Both the position numbers and the translations under genes were made by a program. A DNA stretch of 64,000 nucleotides from Palaemon carinicauda. Its lineage: Eukaryota > Arthropoda > Malacostraca > Decapoda > Palaemonidae. The stretch is taken from positions 324,112,605-324,176,604 of the forward strand of contig NC_090725.1 of the NCBI RefSeq assembly GCF_036898095.1. Reading direction: 5' to 3'. Under the pieces are notes generated by a model, which worked only from the letters and a program-made list of their open reading frames with translations, was not told the DNA's origin and did not search any database. This document shows, one piece after another, positions 36,601 to 49,200 of this stretch (positions are counted from its first letter, which is position 1; every line of letters starts with the position of its first letter).

Positions 36601-38400
36601 AAAGGACATTACCACCAGGCCACCACAATGTTTTAGCTCAAAGGATAGTGCGGTTGCAGAGACCAAAGGAACTAACAGGTATGAGTAGTGTTCGAACCCC
36701 AGTCCGGCAATCACAAGGCAGGGACATTACCACCAGGCCACCAAAATGTTTTAGCTCACAAGGATGGTGAGGTTGTAGAGACGTAAGGAACTAACAAGTA
36801 TGAGTGGGGTTCGAACCCCAGTCCGGCTATCACAAGGCAAGGACATTACCACCAGGCCACCACAATGTTTTAGCTCACAAGGATGGTGAGGTTGTAGCGA
36901 CCTAAGGAACTAACAAGTATGAGTGGGGTTCGAACCCCAGTCTGACTATCACAAGGCAAGGACATTACCACCAGGCCACCACAATGTTTTAGCTCACGTG
37001 AATGGTGAGGTTGCAGAGACCAAAGGAACTAACAAGTATGAGTAGTGTTCTAACTCCAGTCCGGCAATCACAAGGCAAGGACATTACCACCAGGCCACCA
37101 AAATTCTTCAGCTCACAAGAATGATGAGGTTGCAGAGACCAAAGGAACTAATAAGTATGAGTGGGGTTCGAACCCCAGTCTGGCAATCACAACGCAAGGA
37201 CATTACCACCAGGCCACCACGATGCTTTAGCTCACAAGAATGGGGAGGTTGCAGAGACCAAAAAAACTAACAAGTATGAGTGGCGTTCGAACCCCAGTCA
37301 GGCAATCACAAGGCAAGAACATTACCACCAGGCCACCATAATGCTTTAGCTCACAAGGATGGTGAGGTTACAAAGACCAAAGGAACTAACAAGTATGAGT
37401 GGTGTTATGAGTGGTGTTCGAACCCCAGTCCGGCAATCACAAGGCAAGGACACTACCACCAGGCCAACACAATGCTTTGGCTCAAAAGAAAGGTGAGGTT
37501 GCAGAGAAAAAGGAACTAATGAGTAGAAGTGGTGTTCGAACCCAAGTCCGGTAATCACAAGGCAAGGACATTACCACCAGGCCACCACAATGCTTTAGCT
37601 TACAAGAATGGTGAGGTTGCAGAGACCAAAGGAACTAACAAGTATGAGTGGGGTTCGAACCCAAGTCCGGCAGTCACAAGGCAAGGACATTACCACCAGG
37701 CCACCACAATGTTTAGCTCACAAGGATAGTGAGGTTGCAGAGACCAAAGGAACTAACAAGTATGAGTGGGGTTCGAACCCCAGTCCGGCAATCACAAGGC
37801 AAGGACATTACCACCAGGCCACCACAATGCTTTAGCTCACAAGGATGATGAGGTTGCAGAGACCAAAGAAACTAACAAGTATGAGTGGGTTCGAACCCCA
37901 GTCCGGCAATCACAAGGCAAGGACATTACCACCAGGCCACCACAATGCTTTAGCTCACAAGGATGGTGAGGTTGCAGAGACCAAAGGAACTAACAAGTAT
38001 GAGTGGGGTTCGAACCCCAGTCCGGCAATCACAAGGCAAGGACATTACCACCAGGCCACCACAATGCTTTAGCTCAAAAGAATGGTGAGGTTGCAGAGAC
38101 CAAAGGAACTAACAATATGAGTGGGGTTCGAACCCCAATCCGGAATCACAAGGCAAGGACATTACCACCAGGCCACCACAATGCTTTAGCTCACAAGAAT
38201 GGTGAGGTTGCAGAGACCAAAGGAACTAACAAGTATGAGTGGGGTTCGAACCCCAGTCCGGCAATCACAAGGCAAGGACATTACCACCAGGCCACCACAA
38301 TGTTTTAGCTCACAAGGATGGTGAGGTTGCAGAGACCAAAGGAACTAACAAGTATGAGTGGGGTTCGAACCCCAGTCCGGCAATCACAAGGCAAGGACAT
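30686..38400 (-). repeat. Higher-order repeat, copy 3, partly consensus-like
   Basis: This follows copy 2 at +7743 to +7748 up to about 33650 (marker 33359). From about 35740 to 37690 the offset is +7723 (marker 37394). Segments 30690-32090 and 33660-35740 keep the order of units but most diagnostic variants are erased or shortened; the third marker, expected near 33960, is reduced to GTGGTGTTATGTGGTCG. From about 37700 the higher-order pattern fades into uniform units. Confidence 0.7.
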
Positions 38401-41400
38401 TACCACCAGGCCACCACAATGCTTTAGCTCACAAGAATGGTGAGGTTGCAGAGACCAAAGGAACTAACAAGTATGAGTGGGGTTCGAACCCCAGTCCGGC
38501 AATCACAAGGCAAGGACATTACCACCAGGCCACCACAATGCTTTAGCTCACAAGAATGGTGAGGTTGCAGAGACCAAAGGAACTAACAAGTATGAGTGGG
38601 TTCGAACCCCAGTCCGGCAATCACAAGGCAAGGACATTACCACCAGGCCACCACAATGCTTTAGCTCACAAGAATGGTGAGGTTGCAGAGACCAAAGGAA
38701 CTAACAATGTATGAGTGGGGTTCGAACCCCATCCGGCAATCACAAGGCAAGGACATTACCACCAGGCCACCACAATGCTTTAGCTCACAAGAATGGTGAG
38801 GTTGCAGAGACCAAAGGAACTAACAAGTATGAGTGGGGTTCGAACCCCAGTCCAGGCAATCACAAGGCAAGGACATTACCACCAGGCCACCACAATGTTT
38901 AGCTCACAAGGATGGTGAGGTTGCAGAGACCAAAGGAACTAACAAGTATGAGTGGGGTTTGAACCCCAGTCCAATCACAAGGCAAGGACATTACCACCAG
39001 GCCACCACAATGCTTTAGCTCACAAGAATGGTGAGGTTGCAGAGACCAAAGGAACTAACAAGTATGAGTGGGGTTTGAACCCCAGTCCGGCAATCACAAG
39101 GCAAGGACATTACCACCAGGCCACCACAATGCTTTAGCTCACAAGAATGGTGAGGTTGCAGAGACCAAAGGAACTAACAAGTATGAGTGGGGTTTGAACC
39201 CCAGTCCGGCAATCAAAGGCAAGGACATTACCACCAGGCCACCACAATGCTTTAGCTCACAAGAATGGTGAGGTTGCAGAGACCAAAGGAACTAACAAGT
39301 ATGAGTGGGGTTCGAACCCCAGTCCGGCAATCACAAGGCAAGGACATTACCACCAGGCCACCACAATGCTTTAGCTCACAAGAATGGTGAGGTTGCAGAG
39401 ACCAAAGGAACTAACAAGTATGAGTGGGGTTCGAACCCCAGTCCGGCAATCACAAGGCAAGGACATTACCACCAGGCCACCACAATGCTTTAGCTCACAA
39501 GGATGGTGAGGTTGCAGAGACCAAAGGAAACTAACAAGTATGAGTGGGGTTTGAACCCCAGTCCGGCAATCACAAGGCAAGGACATTACCACCAGGCCAC
39601 CACAATGCTTTAGCTCACAAGAATGGTGAGGTTGCAGAGACCAAAGGAAACTAACAAGATGAGTGGGGTTTGAACCCCAGTCCGGCAATCACAAGGCAAG
39701 GACATTACTACCAGGCCACCACAATGCTTTAGCTCACAAGAATGGTGAGGTTGCAGAGACCAAAGGAACTAACAAGTATGAGTGGGTTCGAACCCCAGTC
39801 CGGCAATCACAAGGCAAGGACATTACTACCAGGCCACCACAATGCTTTAGCTCACAAGAATGGTGAGGTTGCAGAGACCAAAGGAACTAACAAGTATGAG
39901 TGGGGTTCGAACCCCAGTCCGGCAATCACAAGGCAAGGACATTACCACCAGGCCACCACAATGCTTTAGCTCACAAGAATGGTGAGGTTGCAGAGACCAA
40001 AGGAACTAACAAGTATGAGTGGGGTTCGAACCCCAGTCCGGCAATCACAAGGCAAGGACATTACCACCAGGCCACCACAATGCTTTAGCTCACAAGGATG
40101 GTGAGGTTGCAGAGACCAAAGGAACTAACAAGTATGAGTGGGGTTCGAACCCCAGTCCGGCAATCACAAGGCAAGGACATTACCACCAGGCCACCACAAT
40201 GCTTTAGCTCACAAGGATGGTGAGGTTGCAGAGACCAAAGGAACTAACAAGTATGAGTGGGGTTCGAACCCCAGTCCGGCAATCACAAGGCAAGGACATT
40301 ACCACCAGGCCACCACAATGCTTTAGCTCACAAGGATGGTGAGGTTGCAGAGACCAAAGGAACTAACAAGTATGAGTGGGGTTCGAACCCCAGTCCGGCA
40401 ATCACAAGGCAAGGACATTACCACCAGGCCACCACAATGCTTTAGCTCACAAGGAATGGTGAGGTTGCAGAGACCAAAGGAACTAACAAGTATGAGTGTG
40501 GGTTCGAACCCCAGTCCGGCAATCACAAGGCAAGGACATTACCACCAGGCCACCACAATGCTTTAGCTCACAAGAATGGTGAGGTTGCAGAGACCAAAGG
40601 AACTAACAAGTATGAGTGGGGTTCGAACCCCAGTCTGGCAATCACAAGGCAAGGACATTACCACCAGGCCACCACAATGCTTTAGCTCACAAGGAATGGT
40701 GAGGTTGCAGAGACCAAAAACTAACAAGTATGAGTGGGTTCGAACCCCAGTCCGGCAATCACAAGGCAAGGACATTACCACCAGGCCACCAAATGCTTTA
40801 GCTCACAAGGATGGTGAGGTTGCAGAGACCAAAGGAACTAACAAGTATGAGTGGGGTTCGAACCCCAGTCCGGCAATCACAAGGCAAGGACATTACCACC
40901 AGGCCACCACAATGCTTTAGCTCACAAGGATGGTGAGGTTGCAGAGACCAAAGGAACTAACAAGTATGAGTGGGTTCGAACCCCAGTCCGGCAATCACAA
41001 GGCAAGGACATTACCACCAGGCCACCACAATGCTTTAGCTCACAAGAATGGTGAGGTTGCAGAGACCAAAGGAACTAACAAGTATGAGTGGGTTCGAACC
41101 CCAGTCCGGCAATCACAAGGCAAGGACATTACCACCAGGCCACCACAATGCTTTAGCTCACAAGATGGTGAGGTTGCAGAGACCAAAGGAACTAACAAGT
41201 ATGAGTGGGGTTCGAACCCCAGTCCGGCAATCACAAGGCAAGGACATTACCACCAGGCCACCACAATGCTTTAGCTCACAAGGATGGTGAGGTTGCAGAG
41301 ACCAAAGGAACTAACAAGTATGAGTGGGGTTCGAACCCCAGTCCGGCAATCACAAGGCAAGGACATTACCACCAGGCCACCACAATGCTTTAGCTCACAA

Positions 41401-44400
41401 GGAATGGTGAGGTTGCAGAGACCAAAGGAACTAACAAGTATGAGTGGGGTTCGAACCCCAGTCCGGCAATCACAAGGCAAGGACATTACCACCAGGCCAC
41501 CACAATGCTTTAGCTCACAAGAATGGTGAGGTTGCAGAGACCAAAGGAACTAACAAGTATGAGTGGGTTCGAACCCCAGTCCGGCAATCACAAGGCAAGG
41601 ACATTACCACCAGGCCACCACAATGCTTTAGCTCACAAGGATGGTGAGGTTGCAGAGACCAAAGGAACTAACAAGTATGAGTGGGGTTCGAACCCCAGTC
41701 CGGCAATCACAAGGCAAGGACATTACCACCAGGCCACCACAATGCTTTAGCTCACAAGGATGGTGAGGTTGCAGAGACCAAAGGAACTAACAAGTATGAG
41801 TGGGGTTCGAACCCCAGTCCGGCAATCACAAGGCAAGGACATTACCACCAGGCCACCACAATGCTTTAGCTCACAAGGAATGGTGAGGTTGCAGAGACCA
41901 AAGGAACTAACAAGTATGAGTGGGGTTCGAACCCCAGTCCGGCAATCACAAGGCAAGGACATTACCACCAGGCCACCACAATGCTTTAGCTCACAAGGAA
42001 TGGTGAGGTTGCAGAGACCAAAGGAACTAACAAGTATGAGTGGGGTTCGAACCCAGTCCGGCAATCACAAGGCAAGGACATTACCACCAGGCCACCACAA
42101 TGCTTTAGCTCACAAGAATGGTGAGGTTGCAGAGACCAAAGGAACTAACAAGTATGAGTGGGGTTCGAACCCCAGTCCGGCAATCACAAGGCAAGGACAT
42201 TACCACCAGGCCACCACAATGCTTTAGCTCACAAGAATGGTGAGGTTGCAGAGACCAAAGGAACTAACAAGTATGAGTGGGGTTCGAACCCCAGTCCGGC
42301 AATCACAAGGCAAGGACATTACCACCAGGCCACCACAATGCTTTAGCTCACAAGGATGGTGAGGTTGCAGAGACCAAAGGAACTAACAAGTATGAGTGGG
42401 GTTCGAACCCCAGTCCAATCACAAGGCAAGGACATTACCACCAGGCCACCACAATGCTTTAGCTCACAAGGATGGTGAGGTTGCAGAGACCAAAGGAACT
42501 AACAAGTATGAGTGGGGTTCGAACCCCAGTCCGGCAATCACAAGGCAAGGACATTACCACCAGGCCACCACAATGCTTTAGCTCACAAGATGGTGAGGTT
42601 GCAGAGACCAAAGGAACTAACAAGTATGAGTGGGGTTCGAACCCCAGTCTGGCAATCACAAGGCAAGGACATTACCACCAGGCCACCACAATGCTTTAGC
42701 TCACAAGGATGGTGAGGTTGCAGAGACCAAAGGAACTAACAAGTATGAGTGGGGTTCGAACCCCAGTCCGGCAATCACAAGGCAAGGACATTACCACCAG
42801 GCCACCACAATGCTTTAGCTCACAAGGATGGTGAGGTTGCAGAGACCAAAGGAACTAACAAGTATGAGTGGGGTTCGAACCCCAGTCCGGCAATCACAAG
42901 GCAAGGACATTACCACCAGGCCACCACAATGCTTTAGCTCACAAGAATGGTGAGGTTGCAGAGACCAAAGGAACTAACAAGTATGAGTGGGGTTCGAACC
43001 CCAGTCCGGCAATCACAAGGCAAGGACATTACCACCAGGCCACCACAATGCTTTAGCTCACAAGATGGTGAGGTTGCAGAGACCAAAGGAACTAACAAGT
43101 ATGAGTGGGGTTCGAACCCCAGTCCGGCAATCACAAGGCAAGGACATTACCACCAGGCCACCACAATGCTTTAGCTCACAAGATGGTGAGGTTGCAGAGA
43201 CCAAAGGAACTAACAAGTATGAGTGGGGTTCGAACCCCAGTCCGGCAATCACAAGGCAAGGACATTACCACCAGGCCACCACAATGCTTTAGCTCACAAG
43301 GATGGTGAGGTTGCAGAGACCAAAGGAACTAACAAGTATGAGTGGGGTTCGAACCCAGTCCGGCAATCACAAGGCAAGGACATTACCACCAGGCCACCAC
43401 AATGCTTTAGCTCACAAGGATGGTGAGGTTGCAGAGACCAAAGGAACTAACAAGTATGAGTGGGGTTCGAACCCAGTCTGGCAATCACAAGGCAAGGACA
43501 TTACCACCAGGCCACCACAATGCTTTAGCTCACAAGGATGGTGAGGTTGCAGAGACCAAAGGAACTAACAAGTATGAGTGGGGTTCGAACCCCAGTCTGG
43601 CAATCACAAGGCAAGGACATTACCACCAGGCCACCACAATGCTTTAGCTCACAAGGATGGTGAGGTTGCAGAGACCAAAGGAACTAACAAGTATGAGTGG
43701 GGTTCGAACCCAGTCCGGCAATCACAAGGCAAGGACATTACCACCAGGCCACCACAATGCTTTAGCTCACAAGAATGGTGAGGTTGCAGAGACCAAAGGA
43801 ACTAACAAGTATGAGTGGGGTTCGAACCCCAGTCTGGCAATCACAAGGCAAGGACATTACCACCAGGCCACCACAATGCTTTAGCTCACAAGGATGGTGA
43901 GGTTGCAGAGACCAAAGGAACTAACAAGTATGAGTGGGTTCGAACCCCAGTCCGGCAATCACAAGGCAAGGACATTACCACCAGGCCACCACAATGCTTT
44001 AGCTCACAAGGATGGTGAGGTTGCAGAGACCAAAGGAACTAACAAGTATGAGTGGGGTTCGAACCCCAGTCCGGCAATCACAAGGCAAGGACATTACCAC
44101 CAGGCCACCACAATGCTTTAGCTCACAAGGATGGTGAGGTTGCAGAGAAAAAGGAACTAACAAGTATGAGTGGGGTTCGAACCCCAGTCCGGCAATCACA
44201 AGGCAAGGACATTACCACCAGGCCACCACAATGCTTTAGCTCACAAGGATGGTGAGGTTGCAGAGACCAAAGGAACTAACAAGTATGAGTGGGTTCGAAC
44301 CCAGTCTGGCAATCACAAGGCAAGGACATTACCACCAGGCCACCACAATGCTTTAGCTCACAAGGATGGTGAGGTTGCAGAGACCAAAGGAACTAACAAG

Positions 44401-46200
44401 TATGAGTGGTTCGAACCCCAGTCCGGCAATCACAAGGCAAGGACATTACCACCAGGCCACCACAATGCTTTAGCTCACAAGGATGGTGAGGTTGCAGAGA
44501 CCAAAGGAACTAACAAGTATGAGTGGGGTTCGAACCCCAGTCCGGCAATCACAAGGCAAGGACATTACCACCAGGCCACCACAATGCTTTAGCTCACAAG
44601 GATGGTGAGGTTGCAGAGACCAAAGGAACTAACAAGTATGAGTGGGGTTCGAACCCCAGTCCGGCAATCACAAGGCAAGGACATTACCACCAGGCCACCA
44701 CAATGCTTTAGCTCACAAGAATGGTGAGGTTGCAGAGACCAAAGGAACTAACAAGTATGAGTGGGTTCGAACCCCAGTCTGGCAATCACAAGGCAAGGAC
44801 ATTACCACCAGGCCACCACAATGCTTTAGCTCACAAGGAATGGTGAGGTTGCAGAGACCAAAGGAACTAACAAGTATGAGTGGGTTCGAACCCCAGTCCG
44901 GCAATCACAAGGCAAGGACATTACCACCAGGCCACCACAATGCTTTAGCTCACAAGGAATGGTGAGGTTGCAGAGACCAAAGGAACTAACAAGTATGAGT
45001 GGGTTCGAACCCCAGTCCGGCAATCACAAGGCAAGGACATTACCACCAGGCCACCACAATGCTTTAGCTCACAAGGAATGGTGAGGTTGCAGAGACCAAA
45101 GGAACTAACAAGTATGAGTGGGTTCGAACCCCAGTCCGGCAATCACAAGGCAAGGACATTACCACCAGGCCACCACAATGCTTTAGCTCACAAGGATGGT
45201 GAGGTTGCAGAGACCAAAGGAACTAACAAGTATGAGTGGGGTTCGAACCCCAGTTGGCAATCACAAGGCAAGGACATTACCACCAGGCCACCACAATGCT
45301 TTAGCTCACAAGGATGTGAGGTTGCAGAGACCAAAGGAACTAACAACTATGAGCGGGTTCAAACCCCAGTCTGGCTCACCAGGCAAGGACAGTTACCACC
45401 AGGCCACCACAATGCTTTAGCTCACAAGGATGGTGAGGTTGCAGAGACCAAAGGAACTAACAAGTATGAGTGGGGTTCGAACCCCAGTCCGGCAATCACA
45501 AGGCAAGGACATTACCACCAGGCCACCACAATGCTTTAGCTCACAAGGATGGTGAGGTTGCAGAGACCAAAGGAACTAACAAGTATGAGTGGGGTTCGAA
45601 CCCCAGTCCGGCAATCACAAGGCAAGGACATTACCACCAGGCCACCACAATGCTTTAGCTCACAAGGATGGTGAGGTTGCAGAGACCAAAGGAACTAACA
45701 AGTATGAGTGGGGTTCGAACCCCAGTCCGGCAATCACAAGGCAAGGACATTACCACCAGGCCACCACAATGCTTTAGCTCACAAGGATGGTGAGGTTGCA
45801 GAGACCAAAGGAACTAACAAGTATGAGTGGGTTCGAACCCCAGTCCGGCAATCACAAGGCAAGGACATTACCACCAGGCCACCACAATGCTTTAGCTCAC
45901 AAGGATGGTGAGGTTGCAGAGACCAAAGGAACTAACAAGTATGAGTGGGTTCGAACCCCAGTCCGGCAATCACAAGGCAAGGACATTACCACCAGGCCAC
46001 CACAATGCTTTAGCTCACAAGGATGGTGAGGTTGCAGAGACCAAAGGAACTAACAAGTATGAGTGGGTTCGAACCCCAGTCCGGCAATCACAAGGCAAGG
46101 ACATTACCACCAGGCCACCACAATGCTTTAGCTCACAAGGATGGTGAGGTTGCAGAGAAAAAGGAACTAACAAGTATGAGTGGGGTTCGAACCCCAGTCT
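38400..46200 (-). repeat. Homogeneous part of the array, CCGG type
   Basis: Units are nearly identical and mostly carry AGTCCGGCAATC. Differences are dominated by one-base length changes: GTGGGTTCG for GTGGGGTTCG, GAACCCAGTC for GAACCCCAGTC, CAAGGAATGG, CAAGATGG or CAAGAATGG for CAAGGATGG. No higher-order period is evident by eye. One clearly foreign unit lies at about 45313-45420. Confidence 0.75.
40141..40193 (-). promoter_or_regulatory. Representative internal Pol III-type promoter (A and B box) in a 119-bp unit
   Basis: On the minus strand TGGCCTGGTGG (40193-40183) matches the A-box pattern TRGYNNANNNG at all positions but the seventh. GGTTCGAACCC (40151-40141) matches the B-box pattern GGTTCGANNCC completely. 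The boxes are 31 bp apart, as in tRNA genes. The B box lies in the 14-bp palindrome GGGGTTCGAACCCC (40140-40153). The same arrangement recurs in most units; it is listed once as an example. Function is inferred from the motif match only. Confidence 0.6.
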
Positions 46201-49200
46201 GGCAATCACAAGGCAAGGACATTACCACCAGGCCACCACAATGCTTTAGCTCACAAGGATGGTGAGGTTGCAGAGACCAAAGGAACTAACAAGTATGAGT
46301 GGGGTTCGAACCCAGTCTGGCAATCACAAGGCAAGGACATTACCACCAGGCCACCACAATGCTTTAGCTCACAAGGATGGTGAGGTGCAGAGACCAAAGG
46401 AACTAACAAGTATGAGTGGGGTTCGAACCCCAGTCTGGCAATCACAAGGCAAGGACATTACCACCAGGCCACCACAATGCTTTAGCTCACAAGGATGGTG
46501 AGGTGCAGAGAAAAAGGAACTAACAAGTATGAGTGGGGTTCGAACCCAGTCCGGCAATCACAAGGCAAGGACATTACCACCAGGCCACCACAATGCTTTA
46601 GCTCACAAGGATGGTGAGGTTGCAGAGACCAAAGGAACTAACAAGTATGAGTGGGGTTCGAACCCCAGTCCGGCAATCACAAGGCAAGGACATTACCACC
46701 AGGCCACCACAATGCTTTAGCTCACAAGGATGGTGAGGTTGCAGAGACCAAAGGAACTAACAAGTATGAGTGGGGTTCGAACCCAGTCCGGCAATCAAAG
46801 GCAAGGACATTACCACCAGGCCACCACAATGCTTTAGCTCACAAGGATGGTGAGGTTGCAGAGACCAAAGGAACTAACAAGTATGAGTGGGGTTCGAACC
46901 CCAGTCTGGCAATCACAAGGCAAGGACATTACCACCAGGCCACCACAATGCTTTAGCTCACAAGGATGGTGAGGTTGCAGAGACCAAAGGAACTAACAAG
47001 TATGAGTGGGGTTCGAACCCCAGTCTGGCAATCACAAGGCAAGGACATTACCACCAGGCCACCACAATGCTTTAGCTCACAAGGATGGTGAGGTTGCAGA
47101 GACCAAAGGAACTAACAAGTATGAGTGGGGTTCGAACCCCAGTCTGGCAATCACAAGGCAAGGACATTACCACCAGGCCACCACAATGCTTTAGCTCACA
47201 AGGATGGTGAGGTTGCAGAGACCAAAGGAACTAACAAGTATGAGTGGGGTTCGAACCCCAGTCTGGCAATCACAAGGCAAGGACATTACCACCAGGCCAC
47301 CACAATGCTTTAGCTCACAAGGATGGTGAGGTTGCAGAGACCAAAGGAACTAACAAGTATGAGTGGGTTCGAACCCCAGTCCGGCAATCACAAGGCAAGG
47401 ACATTACCACCAGGCCACCACAATGCTTTAGCTCACAAGGATGGTGAGGTTGCAGAGACCAAAGGAACTAACAAGTATGAGTGGGTTCGAACCCCAGTCC
47501 GGCAATCACAAGGCAAGGACATTACCACCAGGCCACCACAATGCTTTAGCTCACAAGGATGGTGAGGTTGCAGAGACCAAAGGAACTAACAAGTATGAGT
47601 GGGTTCGAACCCCAGTCTGGCAATCACAAGGCAAGGACATTACCACCAGGCCACCACAATGCTTTAGCTCACAAGGATGGTGAGGTTGCAGAGACCAAAG
47701 GAACTAACAAGTATGAGTGGGTTCGAACCCCAGTCCGGCAATCACAAGGCAAGGACATTACCACCAGGCCACCACAATGCTTTAGCTCACAAGGATGGTG
47801 AGGTTGCAGAGACCAAAGGAACTAACAAGTATGAGTGGGTTCGAACCCCAGTCTGGCAATCACAAGGCAAGGACATTACCACCAGGCCACCACAATGCTT
47901 TAGCTCACAAGGATGGTGAGGTTGCAGAGACCAAAGGAACTAACAAGTATGAGTGGGGTTCGAACCCCAGTCTGGCAATCACAAGGCAAGGACATTACCA
48001 CCAGGCCACCACAATGCTTTAGCTCACAAGGATGGTGAGGTTGCAGAGACCAAAGGAACTAACAAGTATGAGTGGGGTTCGAACCCCAGTCCGGCAATCA
48101 CAAGGCAAGGACATTACCACCAGGCCACCACAATGCTTTAGCTCACAAGGATGGTGAGGTTGCAGAGAAAAAGGAACTAACAAGTATGAGTGGGTTCGAA
48201 CCCCAGTCCGGCAATCACAAGGCAAACATTACCACCAGGCCACCACAATGCTTTAGCTCACAAGGATGGTGAGGTTGCAGAGACCAAAGGAACTAACAAG
48301 TATGAGTGGGGTTCGAACCCAGTCTGGCAATCACAAGGCAAGGACATTACCACCAGGCCACCACAATGCTTTAGCTCACAAGGATGGTGAGGTGCAGAGA
48401 AAAGGAACTAAAAGTATGAGTGGGTTCGAACCCCAGTCTGGCAATCACAAGGCAAGGACATTACCACCAGGCCACCACAATGCTTTAGCTCACAAGGATG
48501 GTGAGGTTGCAGAGACCAAAGGAACTAACAAGTATGAGTGGGGTTCGAACCCCAGTCTGGCAATCACAAGGCAAGGACATTACCACCAGGCCACCACAAT
48601 GCTTTAGCTCACAAGGATGGTGAGGTTGCAGAGAAAAAGGAACTAACAAGTATGAGTGGGGTTCGAACCCAGTCTGGCAATCACAAGGCAAGGACATTAC
48701 CACCAGGCCACCACAATGCTTTAGCTCACAAGGATGGTGAGGTTGCAGAGACCAAAGGAACTAACAAGTATGAGTGGGGTTCGAACCCCAGTCTGGCAAT
48801 CACAAGGCAAGGACATTACCACCAGGCCACCACAATGCTTTAGCTCACAAGGATGGTGAGGTTGCAGAGACCAAAGGAACTAACAAGTATGAGTGGGGTT
48901 CGAACCCCAGTCTGGCAATCACAAGGCAAGGACATTACCACCAGGCCACCACAATGCTTTAGCTCACAAGGATGGTGAGGTTGCAGAGACCAAAGGAACT
49001 AACAAGTATGAGTGGGGTTCGAACCCCAGTCCGGCAATCACAAGGCAAGGACATTACCACCAGGCCACCACAATGCTTTAGCTCACAAGGATGGTGAGGT
49101 TGCAGAGACCAAAGGAACTAACAAGTATGAGTGGGGTTCGAACCCCAGTCCGGCAATCACAAGGCAAGGACATTACCACCAGGCCACCACAATGCTTTAG

